NCBI GenBank assembly: GCA_964593795.1
Contig: CAZQJC010000111.1
Location: 1-64,000, forward strand
Direction of reading: 5' to 3'
From: JAHFDS01 sp964593795
GTDB taxonomy: Bacteria; Myxococcota_A; Polyangia; JAHFDS01
Length of the DNA: 64,000 nucleotides
Below the pieces are notes generated by a model. It was not told the DNA's origin. It saw nothing but the letters and a program-made list of their open reading frames with translations, and ran no database searches. The position numbers were made by a program, and so were the translations under genes. The stretch's first letter is position 1. Each line of letters begins with the position of its first letter. Below, piece by piece: positions 52,729-61,065 of this stretch.

Positions 52729-54108
52729 GTGTTCCGGGGACGCCGCATCCGCATCCATTTCGTAGGCATCGGCGGCATCGGCATGTCCGGCATCGCCGAG
52801 GTGCTGGTCAACCTCGGCTACGACGTGCGCGGCTCCGACGCGGCCGACCAGGAGACCACGCGTCGCCTGGCGCGCCTCGGCGCGCACCTCCACCGCGGGC
52901 ACGCGCGCGAGCACGTCGGCGACGCGGAGGTCCTCGTCGTCTCGAGCGCCATCGGCCCCGACAACCCCGAGGTGATCGAGGCGCGCGCCCGGAAGATCCC
53001 GGTCATCCAGCGCGCCGAGATGCTCGCCGAGCTCATGCGCATGAAGTACGGCGTCGCGGTCGCGGGCTCGCACGGCAAGACCACGACCACCTCGCTCGTC
53101 GCCACGGTCATGATGGCCGCCGGCCTCGATCCCACGGTCGTCGTCGGCGGCAAGCTCAGCGCCTTCGGCTCGTCGGCGCGCCTCGGGGCGGGCGACACGC
53201 TGGTCGCCGAGGCCGACGAGAGCGACGGCTCCTTCCTGCACCTGACGCCGACCGTCGCGGTCGTGACCAACGTCGACCGCGAGCACCTGTCGCACTTCGG
53301 CACCTTCGAGCGCCTGTGCGACGCGTTCCGGCAGTTCGTCGACAAGGTGCCCTTCTACGGCGCCGCGGTGCTCTGCGCCGACCACCCGGTGTGCGCGCAG
53401 CTCGCGCGCGACCTCGAGCGCCCCGTCGTCACCTACGGCTTCGCCGAGGGCGCGGACTTCCGCGGCCGCGACGTGCGCTTTGCGGGCACCACCACGCGCT
53501 TCGACCTCGAGCGCCGCGGCGAGCCGCTCGGCACGTTCGCGATCGCCATGCCTGGCGCGCACAACGCGCAGAACGCGCTCGCCACGCTGGCCGTCGCGGA
53601 CTTCCTCGGCATCGACCTCGAGACCGCGCGCGTCGCGCTCGAGGCCTTCGGGGGCGTGGCCCGCCGCTTCACCATCCACGGCGAGGCCGCGGGCGTCCTC
53701 GTGGTCGATGACTACGGGCACCACCCGGCGGAGATCGAGGCCACGCTCGCGGGCGCGCGCGGCGCCTACCCCGACCGGCGCCTGGTGGTCGCCTTCCAGC
53801 CGCACCGCCACAGCCGCACGCGCGATCTGTTCGACGAGCTCGCCGCCGCCTTCCGCGGCGCGGACCGCGTGCTCCTCGCCGACACCTACGCGGCCGGCGA
53901 GGCGCCGATCGCGGGCTTCGACGCCGCGCGCCTCGCGCAGGCGATGGCGAGCCACGGCATCGCCGTGACGCACGTCGGGCCGCGCGCCCAGGTGACGCCG
54001 GCCGCGGTCGCGGAGCTGCGCGCGGGGGACCTCTTCCTCGCGCTCGGCGCCGGCGACATCGTGCACTCGGCGGACGAGGTGCTCGCGAGGCTCGCCGCGC
54101 GGACATGA
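52729..54108 (+). CDS. murC: UDP-MurNAc--L-Ala ligase
   Basis: This 459-residue Mur ligase adds L-alanine to UDP-MurNAc. The N-terminus FRGRRIRIHFVGIGGIGMSGIAE matches MurC closely, so the GTG at 52729 is preferred over the GTG at 52723. The ATP loop VAGSHGKTTTTS lies near residue 115; DDYGHHPAEI and FQPHRHSRT are also MurC hallmarks. It is the first gene after the redox block and needs its own promoter, which I cannot identify in the preceding 150 bp. It overlaps murB by 4 bp. Confidence 0.96.
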   Translation: MFRGRRIRIHFVGIGGIGMSGIAEVLVNLGYDVRGSDAADQETTRRLARLGAHLHRGHAREHVGDAEVLVVSSAIGPDNPEVIEARARKIPVIQRAEMLAELMRMKYGVAVAGSHGKTTTTSLVATVMMAAGLDPTVVVGGKLSAFGSSARLGAGDTLVAEADESDGSFLHLTPTVAVVTNVDREHLSHFGTFERLCDAFRQFVDKVPFYGAAVLCADHPVCAQLARDLERPVVTYGFAEGADFRGRDVRFAGTTTRFDLERRGEPLGTFAIAMPGAHNAQNALATLAVADFLGIDLETARVALEAFGGVARRFTIHGEAAGVLVVDDYGHHPAEIEATLAGARGAYPDRRLVVAFQPHRHSRTRDLFDELAAAFRGADRVLLADTYAAGEAPIAGFDAARLAQAMASHGIAVTHVGPRAQVTPAAVAELRAGDLFLALGAGDIVHSADEVLARLAART

Positions 54109-55016
54109 GCGACTGGCGGAGCGAGCTCGCCGCCGCCTGCCGGGGCGAGGTGCGCAGGGACGAGCCCCTCGCGCGTCACACCACGCTGCGCATCGGCGGC
54201 CCCGTGGACGCCTGGGTGGCGCCGGCCGACCTCGCCGATCTCGCGGCCGTGCGCGCCTTCTGCCACGCGCGGGGCCTGCCGTGCGCGCCGCTCGGCGCGG
54301 GCTCGAACCTCCTCGTGCGGGACGGCGGCGTGCGCGGGGTGCTCCTCGCGACGGACAACCTGCGCGGCCTCGAGCGCACCGGCGAGGTGATCCGCTGCGA
54401 GGCAGGCGTCTCGACCGGCAAGCTGCTCTCGGTGGCCACGCAGGCCTCGCTCGGCGGCCTCGAGTTCCTCGGCGGCGTCCCGGGCTCGGTGGGCGGGGGA
54501 CTGCTCGGTAACGCCGGCACGTACCTCGGCGAGTTCAAGGACGTCACCACCGAGGTCGTCTCCATCGACGCCGCGGGCCGCGAGGTCCGCCGGGACAACG
54601 CCGCCTGCGGCTTCGTCTACCGCGGCAGCGCCCTGCCGCGGAGCGAGATCATCGCCTCCGCGACGTTCACCCTGCGCCCGCGCCCCAGGGCCGAGATCGA
54701 GGCCGACGTGCGCGCGCTGCGCGACCGCCGCCACGCGCGCGAACCGAAGAAGGTCGCCAACGCCGGCTCCTTCTTCAAGAACCCGCCGGGCGACTTCGCG
54801 GGCCGCCTCATCGAGGCGTGCGGCCTCAAGGGCCGCCGGCAGGGCGCGGCGGAGATCTCGCCCGTGCACGCCAACTGGATCGTCAACACGGGCGGCGCGA
54901 CCGCGGCCGACGTCCTGGCGCTGGTGGAGCTGGCGCGCGCCGCGGTGGAGGCCCGCTTCGGCGTCCGGCTCGAGCTCGAGGTCAAGGTGATCGGAGAGGA
55001 GACCCATGCGGCTTGA
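54105..55016 (+). CDS. murB: UDP-N-acetylenolpyruvoylglucosamine reductase
   Basis: This 303-residue FAD enzyme reduces UDP-GlcNAc-enolpyruvate to UDP-MurNAc. It has ARHTTLRIGGPVDAWV, LGAGSNLLVRD, GGVPGSVGGGLLGNAG, and AGSFFKNPP with the catalytic Ser. Size and motifs fit the shorter type II MurB. It overlaps murC by ATGA. The kelch lipoprotein gene starts 11 bp before its end. Confidence 0.95.
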   Translation: MSDWRSELAAACRGEVRRDEPLARHTTLRIGGPVDAWVAPADLADLAAVRAFCHARGLPCAPLGAGSNLLVRDGGVRGVLLATDNLRGLERTGEVIRCEAGVSTGKLLSVATQASLGGLEFLGGVPGSVGGGLLGNAGTYLGEFKDVTTEVVSIDAAGREVRRDNAACGFVYRGSALPRSEIIASATFTLRPRPRAEIEADVRALRDRRHAREPKKVANAGSFFKNPPGDFAGRLIEACGLKGRRQGAAEISPVHANWIVNTGGATAADVLALVELARAAVEARFGVRLELEVKVIGEETHAA

Positions 55017-56325
55017 CGCATGCATAGCGCTCGCGCTCTGGGCCTTGCCCGCCTGCTCGGCGCTGACGTCCAGGGACCGGCCGGCCGCGGCGGCGGACGG
55101 CGCCGCAGGTCGCTCCGACGGCGGGCGCGGGGGCGCGGGCATGGGGATGGCGGGGGCGGGCGGCGGAGGTACGGGCGGCGGAGTTGCGGGCGGCGGTGGC
55201 GCCGGCATGGGCGGCGGGGGAAGCCCCGGACCTGGACCGGATGGCCCGGGCTCGTGGCAGCCGATGACGCAAACAGGCGCGCCGTCCCGGCGCGTCTTCC
55301 ACGGCAGCGCATGGAACGGAAACCACCTCGCGATCTTCGGCGGCGAGAACGGCAACGGGGTCCCGGTCGCAGACGGCGCGCTCTACGAGCCCGTGGGCGA
55401 CGTCTGGCTCCCCCTGCCGACGGCGAACGGCCCGAGCGCGCGGCGCTGGCCCGCCTGCGTGTGGGCCGGCAGCGAGCTCTTCGTCTGGGGCGGCGACGGC
55501 AGCGCCGACTCCACCGCGCTCCGCGGCGACGGCGCGCGCTACCAGCCGCTCAACGGCCGCGGCACCTGGGCCCCGACACCCGCGGACGGCGCGCCCGGCG
55601 CGCGGATCCAGCACACGGTGGTGTGGACCGGCTCCGAGGTCCTGCTCTGGGGCGGTTTCACCAACCTGCCGGCCCTCGGTCCGCTCGACGACGGCGCGCG
55701 CTACCGGCCCGGCGATCCCTCCTTCACCCCGATCCCGGGCGGCCAGGGCCCCGAGAAGCGCATGGACCACTCGGCCGTGTGGACCGACAGCGAGATGATC
55801 GTCTGGGGTGGCCACGATGGTCTGCGCACGCCCTACGACAGCGGCGGGATCTTCACGCCCTCGAGCGGCGCCTGGCGACCGACCACCAAGGCCAGCGCGC
55901 CGACCCCGCGCCTCGGCCACGTCGCGGTGTGGACCGGCAGCGAGATGATCGTCTGGGGCGGGCAGGCGCTCGGCATCGGCGACGGGCTCGGGACCGGCGG
56001 CGCCTACGATCCCACGACCGACAGGTGGCGAATCCTGCCGACGGAGGGCGCGCCGAGCCCCCGCGTCTACACGAGCGCCGCCTGGACCGGCAGCGAGATG
56101 ATCGTCTGGGGAGGCGCCATCGAGGTGCCGACGCGACGCACGTTCGGAGACGGCGCGCGCTACCGCCCCGCAGAGGATCGCTGGCTGCCGCTGGCGACGG
56201 ACGGCGCGCCCGCGGGCCGTACGTACGCCTCGATCGTCTGGACCCGGAGCGAGCTCATCGTCTGGGGCGGCCTCGCGGAAGGCGGCGCCGTCGCCGACGG
56301 CGCGCGCTGGAGACCCGATCGGTAG
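55006..56325 (+). CDS. Kelch-repeat lipoprotein
   Basis: This 439-residue lipoprotein (lipobox LPAC) has a long Gly/Ala/Met linker (to about residue 80). After it come seven repeats, each containing a form of WTGSEMIVWGG, so it should fold as a seven-bladed kelch-type beta-propeller exposed at the cell surface. The repeats near the middle are almost identical, which suggests recent duplication or gene conversion. The GGAGAGGAG ribosome binding site lies inside the murB end; the start overlaps murB by 11 bp. No enzyme motif is seen; it is probably a binding protein. It is the third insertion in the dcw cluster. Confidence 0.85.
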   Translation: MRLDACIALALWALPACSALTSRDRPAAAADGAAGRSDGGRGGAGMGMAGAGGGGTGGGVAGGGGAGMGGGGSPGPGPDGPGSWQPMTQTGAPSRRVFHGSAWNGNHLAIFGGENGNGVPVADGALYEPVGDVWLPLPTANGPSARRWPACVWAGSELFVWGGDGSADSTALRGDGARYQPLNGRGTWAPTPADGAPGARIQHTVVWTGSEVLLWGGFTNLPALGPLDDGARYRPGDPSFTPIPGGQGPEKRMDHSAVWTDSEMIVWGGHDGLRTPYDSGGIFTPSSGAWRPTTKASAPTPRLGHVAVWTGSEMIVWGGQALGIGDGLGTGGAYDPTTDRWRILPTEGAPSPRVYTSAAWTGSEMIVWGGAIEVPTRRTFGDGARYRPAEDRWLPLATDGAPAGRTYASIVWTRSELIVWGGLAEGGAVADGARWRPDR

Positions 56326-56429
56326 TCCCGCTCACACACGCGCATACACAAGAAAACAGGACCGAAAATTGGACCACCGCGATCGGGCGACGCACAGTGG
56401 AACCGCCTCGCCGTCGCGAGGCCGATCCA

Positions 56430-57350
56430 ATGACGACAAGGCGCCGTGTCGGGGTTCTGATGGGTGGTCGCTCCAGCGAGCGCGAGATCTCGCTGCGCAC
56501 TGGCCGCGCGGTCGCCGATGCCCTCGAGGCGCGCGGCCACCTGGTGATCCGCGTGGATCTCGACCAGCGCCGCTGGTCGTCCGTGCTCGCGGACGCGCGC
56601 ATCGACGTCGCGTGGATCGCGCTGCACGGCACGCTCGGTGAGGACGGCTGCATCCAGGGCCTGCTCGAGATCGAGGGGATCCCCTACACGGGCTCGGGCG
56701 TGCTCGCGAGCGCGCTGGCGATGGACAAGGTCATGTCCAAGCGCGTCTTCGAGTCGAACCGGATCCCGACGCCCGCCTGGCGCATCGTCACCGAGCCGGC
56801 CGACGCGCTCGCCGTCGGCCTCCCCGTCGTCGTCAAGCCGTCGGAGGAGGGCTCGTCGGTAGGCGTCACGCGCGTGCTCGAGGAGCGGGACCTCGGCGCC
56901 GCGATCGACGTCGCGAGGAGGCTCCACGGCGTCGTGCTCGCCGAGCGGATGATCGCCGGCAACGACTTCTCGGTCGGCATCCTCGGCGAGACCGTGCTCG
57001 GCACGGTCGAGATCCGCCCCAAGAACGCGTTCTACGACTACGAGGCCAAGTACGAGCGCAAGGACACGGAGTACCTGTGCCCCGCGCCGCTGCCGCCGGA
57101 GATCGATCGCGCGATGCGCGACGCCTCGCTCGCGGCCCACCGCGCCCTCGGGTGCAAGGGCTACAGCCGCGTGGACGCCATCGTGACGCCGGATCACCAG
57201 GAGATGGCGATCCTCGAGGTGAACACGCTGCCCGGCATGACGGCGACGAGCCTGCTGCCCAAGATGGCCGCGGCCGCCGGCCTGAGCTACGGCGAGCTGT
57301 GCGAGCGGATCCTCGAGGGCGCCTCGCTCGAGGCCGGGAGGCGCGCGTGA
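56430..57350 (+). CDS. ddl: D-alanine--D-alanine ligase
   Basis: This 306-residue ATP-grasp enzyme joins two D-alanines for MurF. It has VGVLMGGRSSEREISLRTG, ALHGTLGEDGCIQGLLE, VVKPSEEGSSVGV and LEVNTLPGMTATSLLPK, as in DdlB. The length is normal. It starts 104 bp after the kelch gene, in a stretch that is less GC-rich (56330-56380) and may hold a promoter. The stop overlaps the ftsQ start (GTGA). Confidence 0.96.
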   Translation: MTTRRRVGVLMGGRSSEREISLRTGRAVADALEARGHLVIRVDLDQRRWSSVLADARIDVAWIALHGTLGEDGCIQGLLEIEGIPYTGSGVLASALAMDKVMSKRVFESNRIPTPAWRIVTEPADALAVGLPVVVKPSEEGSSVGVTRVLEERDLGAAIDVARRLHGVVLAERMIAGNDFSVGILGETVLGTVEIRPKNAFYDYEAKYERKDTEYLCPAPLPPEIDRAMRDASLAAHRALGCKGYSRVDAIVTPDHQEMAILEVNTLPGMTATSLLPKMAAAAGLSYGELCERILEGASLEAGRRA

Positions 57351-58210
57351 AGCTCGGCAAGCACGCCAACAAGCGCCGCCGCGCCACGCGGGCACCGGGC
57401 GAGCCGCTCGGTCCGCGGATAACGGCGCGCCTGCGGGGCCTCGGCGCCACCATCGTGCGCGCGGGCCGCCCGGCGCTCAAGGCCTCGGCCGCCATCGGCG
57501 TCGCCGCGATGCTGGTGGGCGGCGGGCTCGGCGCCTGGCGCCTCGTCGAGCGCTCGCCGCGCTTCGCGATCGGCGAGATCCGCCTCCCGCCGCTCGAGCG
57601 CGTCACCGTGAGCGACGTCGAGCGCGCGCTCGACGCGAAGGTCGGACAGAGCCTGCTCGGCGTGCGGGTCACCGCCGCGGAGCGGGCCATCGCGGCGCTG
57701 CCCTGGGTGAAGTCGGTGCACGTCCGGCGCGAGTTGCCGCGGACCCTCTCGGTCGAGATCGTCGAGCGCAAGCCGGTGGCTCTCGTCGCGCTCGGCGGCC
57801 CGCTCTACCTCGTCGAGAAGGACGGCGTGCCGTTCAAGCGCGCGCAGGTGTCCGAGACCGAGGGCCTGCCGATCATCACGGGCATCTCGCGCGAGCGGTA
57901 CCGCGCCGTCCCCGAGGCCGCCCACGCGCTCGTCCGCGAGGCGCTCACGGTCGCGGACGCCTACGCGCAGGCGGGCTCGAGGCCGCGACTCGGCGAGATC
58001 CACGCGCACCCGCTGCGGGGCTTCGAGATCGAGGCGGTGCCGGCCGGGGGACGCGCGGTGCGCGTCTACCTCGGCAAGGGCGACCTCGAAGGCAAGCTGC
58101 GCCGGCTCGATCAGGTGCTCGGCAAGGTCGGCGGGGCGGGCGCGACGAGCGTGAGGCTCGACAACGCGTCCCGGCCCGACCGCGTCACGGTTCGACTCGC
58201 GTCAGGCTGA
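57347..58210 (+). CDS. ftsQ: Cell division protein FtsQ
   Basis: This 287-residue bitopic protein has a basic cytoplasmic N-terminus, one membrane segment (ASAAIGVAAMLVGGGLGAWRL), a POTRA domain starting at FAIGEIRLPPLERVTVSDVERAL with ALPWVKSVHVRRELPRTLSVEIVERKPVAL, and a C-terminal beta domain. FtsQ links FtsL and FtsB in the divisome. The GTG at 57347 overlaps the ddl stop and has a GGGAGG ribosome binding site. Position and motifs together are diagnostic. Confidence 0.93.
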   Translation: MKLGKHANKRRRATRAPGEPLGPRITARLRGLGATIVRAGRPALKASAAIGVAAMLVGGGLGAWRLVERSPRFAIGEIRLPPLERVTVSDVERALDAKVGQSLLGVRVTAAERAIAALPWVKSVHVRRELPRTLSVEIVERKPVALVALGGPLYLVEKDGVPFKRAQVSETEGLPIITGISRERYRAVPEAAHALVREALTVADAYAQAGSRPRLGEIHAHPLRGFEIEAVPAGGRAVRVYLGKGDLEGKLRRLDQVLGKVGGAGATSVRLDNASRPDRVTVRLASG

Positions 58211-58285
58211 CGCGGGTGAAGCATTCGGTTTTCGCTCGCGCCCCGGCGCGGGCAGGGCTTTCACAGCTCGAAACGAGAGGGTTCG

Positions 58286-59503
58286 ATGGGAAAGAGCTCT
58301 GAGATCATCGTCGGCCTCGACATCGGCACCACCAAGATCGCGGCGCTCGTCGGCGAGGTGACCGACGAGGGCATCGACGTCATCGGCGTGGGCACCGCGC
58401 CGTCGACGGGGCTGAAGAAGGGCGTCGTCGTGAACATTGACGCCACGATGTCGGCCATCAAGAACGCGGTCGAGGAAGCCGAGCACATGGCCGGCTGCGA
58501 GATCTCGGTCGTCTACGCCGCGATCGGCGGCGCGCACGTGCGGTCGATGAACTCGCACGGCACGGTGGCGGTCAAGGACAAGGAGGTCCGCGGCGCCGAC
58601 GTGGCGCGCGTGCACGAGACCGCGCGCGCGGTGCCGCTGCCGCAGGACCGCGAGATCATCCACGTGCTCCCGCAGGAGTACATCGTCGACGATCAGGACG
58701 GCGTCCGGGAGCCGCTCGGCATGTCGGGCGTGCGCCTGCAGGCCAAGGTCCACATCGTCACGGCCGCCGCGCCGAGCGTGCAGAACATCATCAAGTGCTG
58801 CAACCGCTGCGGCCTCACAGTCGCCGGCATCGTGCTCGCCCCGCTCGCGTCGTCGTACGCCGCGCTCGACGAGGACGAAAAGGAGCTCGGCGTCGCGCTC
58901 CTCGACATCGGCGGCGGCACCACGGACCTCGTCATCTTCCTCGACGGCTCCGTCGTGCACACGGCCGTCCTCGGGGTGGGCGGCAACCAGATCACGAGCG
59001 ACATCGCGTACGGCCTGCGCACGCCGCTCCACGAGGCCGAGCGAGTCAAGCAGCGCTACGGCTGCGCGATGGCGGCGCTGGTCGACAAGGACGACAAGAT
59101 CGAGGTGCCCGCCGTGGGCGGCCGCCCTGCGCGCGAGCTGCCGCGCCAGACGCTGGCGGAGATCGTCGAGCCCCGCGTCGAGGAGATCTTCGGTATGGCG
59201 CAAAAGGAGATCGAGCGCAGCGGCTTCGCCGATCGTCTCGCCTCCGGCGCCGTCATCACCGGCGGCACGGTGAGCCTCGACGGCATGACCGAGCTCGCCG
59301 AGGAGGTGCTCGGCCTTCCCGTCCGTCGCGGCGCGCCCAAGCGCATCGGGGGCCTCGTGGACGTGGTCAAGGCGCCGAGCTTCACGACCGGCGTGGGCCT
59401 CGTGCTCTACGGCGCCAAGCAGGTGGAGGCCGCCGTGGCGACGCAGGAGCGCCGCGGCCGCTCGATGGGCCGGCTCCGCGGCTGGTTCTCCGAGATCTTT
59501 TGA
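58286..59503 (+). CDS. ftsA: Cell division protein FtsA
   Basis: This 405-residue actin-like protein tethers FtsZ to the membrane. Signatures are VGLDIGTTKIAALVGEV, VLPQEYIVDDQDGVREPLGM, LLDIGGGTTDLVIF and GAVITGGTVSLDGM. The C-terminus GRLRGWFSEIF is the amphipathic membrane-binding helix. A GAGAGGG ribosome binding site precedes the ATG. The next gene is not ftsZ: a reverse copy of the dispersed element and an RNA-binding protein gene follow. Confidence 0.97.
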   Translation: MGKSSEIIVGLDIGTTKIAALVGEVTDEGIDVIGVGTAPSTGLKKGVVVNIDATMSAIKNAVEEAEHMAGCEISVVYAAIGGAHVRSMNSHGTVAVKDKEVRGADVARVHETARAVPLPQDREIIHVLPQEYIVDDQDGVREPLGMSGVRLQAKVHIVTAAAPSVQNIIKCCNRCGLTVAGIVLAPLASSYAALDEDEKELGVALLDIGGGTTDLVIFLDGSVVHTAVLGVGGNQITSDIAYGLRTPLHEAERVKQRYGCAMAALVDKDDKIEVPAVGGRPARELPRQTLAEIVEPRVEEIFGMAQKEIERSGFADRLASGAVITGGTVSLDGMTELAEEVLGLPVRRGAPKRIGGLVDVVKAPSFTTGVGLVLYGAKQVEAAVATQERRGRSMGRLRGWFSEIF

Positions 59504-59509
59504 GCGATC

Positions 59510-59757
59510 GGCGGCCTCGGAAGGCCGCCGCAGGCGGGGCGCGCCGCCCCTCCCCCAGTTGGGCAAAGCCCAACTGGGCCCCCCTCCCTGCGTCTTCGCT
59601 CGCTGCGCTCGCTACGCCCTTGCGGCTCGCTCCGCTCGCCTCCACGGACAGCTTCGCTGCGCGACGGCGGACCGATTCGCTTCACTCGCTTCGACGGACA
59701 GCTTCGCTGCGCTCGCCTCCGCGGACACCTTTGCTGCGCTCGCCTCGACGGACGGCT
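59510..59757 (-). repeat. Dispersed three-hairpin element, copy 3 (reverse), with degenerate tandem head
   Basis: Read on the minus strand, this copy has the same order as copies 1 and 2: a head of repeated GAGCGNAGCGAG-like units (59757-59582), the G-rich core, and three hairpins. A is CCCAGTTGGGC/GCCCAACTGGG (59578-59568, 59564-59554) with TTT loop. B is GGGGC/GCCCC (59550-59546, 59540-59536). C is GGCGGCC/GGCCGCC (59529-59523, 59516-59510) with TTCCGA loop. Stem C again differs in sequence but pairs. The head contains an imperfect 28-29 bp repeat (CGGACAGCTTCGCTGCGCTC on the plus strand). It fills most of the 356-bp gap between ftsA and the RNA-binding protein gene. Confidence 0.8.
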
Positions 59758-59859
59758 TCAGAACAACAGCGGACCGGGCCACTTCACTTCGTCGCAACAA
59801 ATCTCGTTTCTTTAATGTGATAGCGCGGTACTGTCTTTGCTCCTGTTACGGAGGATCCC

Positions 59860-60219
59860 ATGGGCACGCGGCTGTACGTCGGTAACCTTTCCTACAACAC
59901 CACTGAGAGCTCGCTCCGCGCTGCTTTCGAGCAGTTCGGCCAGGTCGTCGACCTCAAGGTCCCGACCGATCGCGAGACCGGCCAGCCGCGCGGCTTCGCG
60001 TTCGTCGAGATGAGCAGCCCGGCTGACGCCGAGGCGGCCATGTCGGGCATGAACGGCAAGGAGCTCGATGGTCGTCGCCTCAAGGTCAGCGAGGCGCAGG
60101 AGCGTCCGCGCGGCGGTGGCGGCGGTGGCGGCGGCGGCGGCGGTGGTGGCGGCCGTGGCGGCGGCGGCGGTGGCCGCGGTGGCCGCGGCGGCGGCGGCGG
60201 CGGCGGCGGCCGCTGGTAG
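59860..60219 (+). CDS. RRM-type glycine-rich RNA-binding protein
   Basis: This 119-residue protein has one RNA recognition motif (residues 3-80) with RNP2 LYVGNL (5-10) and RNP1 RGFAFVEM (44-51), followed by an Arg-Gly-rich tail of about 35 residues ending in Trp. Such proteins occur in cyanobacteria and myxobacteria and bind single-stranded RNA, often as cold-responsive chaperones. A GGAGG ribosome binding site is well placed. The upstream leader is AT-richer (59790-59850) and probably contains its promoter (TTTAAT at 59811). The tail codons are a GGC/GGT run that is prone to slippage. Confidence 0.92.
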   Translation: MGTRLYVGNLSYNTTESSLRAAFEQFGQVVDLKVPTDRETGQPRGFAFVEMSSPADAEAAMSGMNGKELDGRRLKVSEAQERPRGGGGGGGGGGGGGGRGGGGGGRGGRGGGGGGGGRW

Positions 60220-60322
60220 CAGCGTCGCCCTCTCGAGGGCCTCGCTGATACGAAGCGTCGTCTCGATCCTCGGGCTCGCGTCCTGCCTTTCTTGTAGACG
60301 CGAGCCCGAGAGACCGCTCGAC

Positions 60323-60967
60323 GTGCGTCGGGTCGGCGATGGCGCCGGCCCAGCCCTGGTTCTTCTACACGGCTACGGCGCCCCCCCAGACGACCTGGTT
60401 TCCCTGTCCCGGGAGCTCGATGCTCCGGCGGGAACGCGGTTCGTGTTCCCTGCGGCCCCCTTGCGGGTGCCAAGCACAGGGGGCCTCGGCTGGTGGCCCA
60501 TCGACTTCGCAGAGGTACAAGGCGCTCTTCGCGCAGGCGACGAGCGTGTCTTCGCGCGCCAGCGGCCGAGCGAGCTGCTGGCGGCGCGCCGCATGGTGAG
60601 CGCGCTGCTGGAACAGGTGGCGCGCGAGCGGCCGCAGGCGCCGGTCGTGCTCGGCGGTTTCTCGCAGGGCGCGATGGTCGCCGCCGACGTCGCCCTGCTC
60701 GGGCCGCGCGCGCCGCGGTGCCTGATCCTGTTCTCGCCGGCCATCGCAGCCGAGGCCGAGTGGCGCGCTGCCCGGCGTCCCGGCCTCGAGGTCTTCCTCT
60801 CCCACGGGGACAAGGACCGCATCCTCCCCGTGTCCGAGTCGCGGCGCCTCGCGCAGCTCCTCGAGGCCGCAGGCGCGCACGTCGAGCTCCACGTCTTCGA
60901 CGGCGGGCACACGATGCCGGGCGAGATCCTGGCGGCCGCAAGCGCGTTCCTCGAGCGCTGCCGCTGA
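60323..60967 (+). CDS. Alpha/beta hydrolase, carboxylesterase/phospholipase family
   Basis: From the GTG at 60323 the protein has 214 residues, the normal size for this family. It has LVLLHGYGAPPDD (oxyanion hole), the nucleophile elbow GGFSQGAMVA, SHGDKDRILPV with the acid Asp and FDGGHTMPGE with the catalytic His. It would hydrolyse short esters or lysophospholipids; the substrate is unknown. The open frame continues upstream and encodes a hydrophobic, lipoprotein-like stretch (VVSILGLASCLSC) but without ATG, GTG or TTG before the preceding gene, only CTG or ATA. Localisation is therefore uncertain. Confidence 0.8.
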   Translation: MRRVGDGAGPALVLLHGYGAPPDDLVSLSRELDAPAGTRFVFPAAPLRVPSTGGLGWWPIDFAEVQGALRAGDERVFARQRPSELLAARRMVSALLEQVARERPQAPVVLGGFSQGAMVAADVALLGPRAPRCLILFSPAIAAEAEWRAARRPGLEVFLSHGDKDRILPVSESRRLAQLLEAAGAHVELHVFDGGHTMPGEILAAASAFLERCR

Positions 60968-61065
60968 CGAGGCACGACCGGCGGTGGGGGCCACACCCAC
61001 ACCACATTGCAGGGAACCCGCGGCCGCCTCGCGCGTCTATGATCCACATGCGCGGGAGGTTTCCC

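Noticed and set aside
60223..60240. Terminator after the RRM gene
   Set aside because: The GCCCTC/GAGGGC hairpin has a 6-bp stem and no T tract; it could be a weak processing site but is not a convincing terminator.
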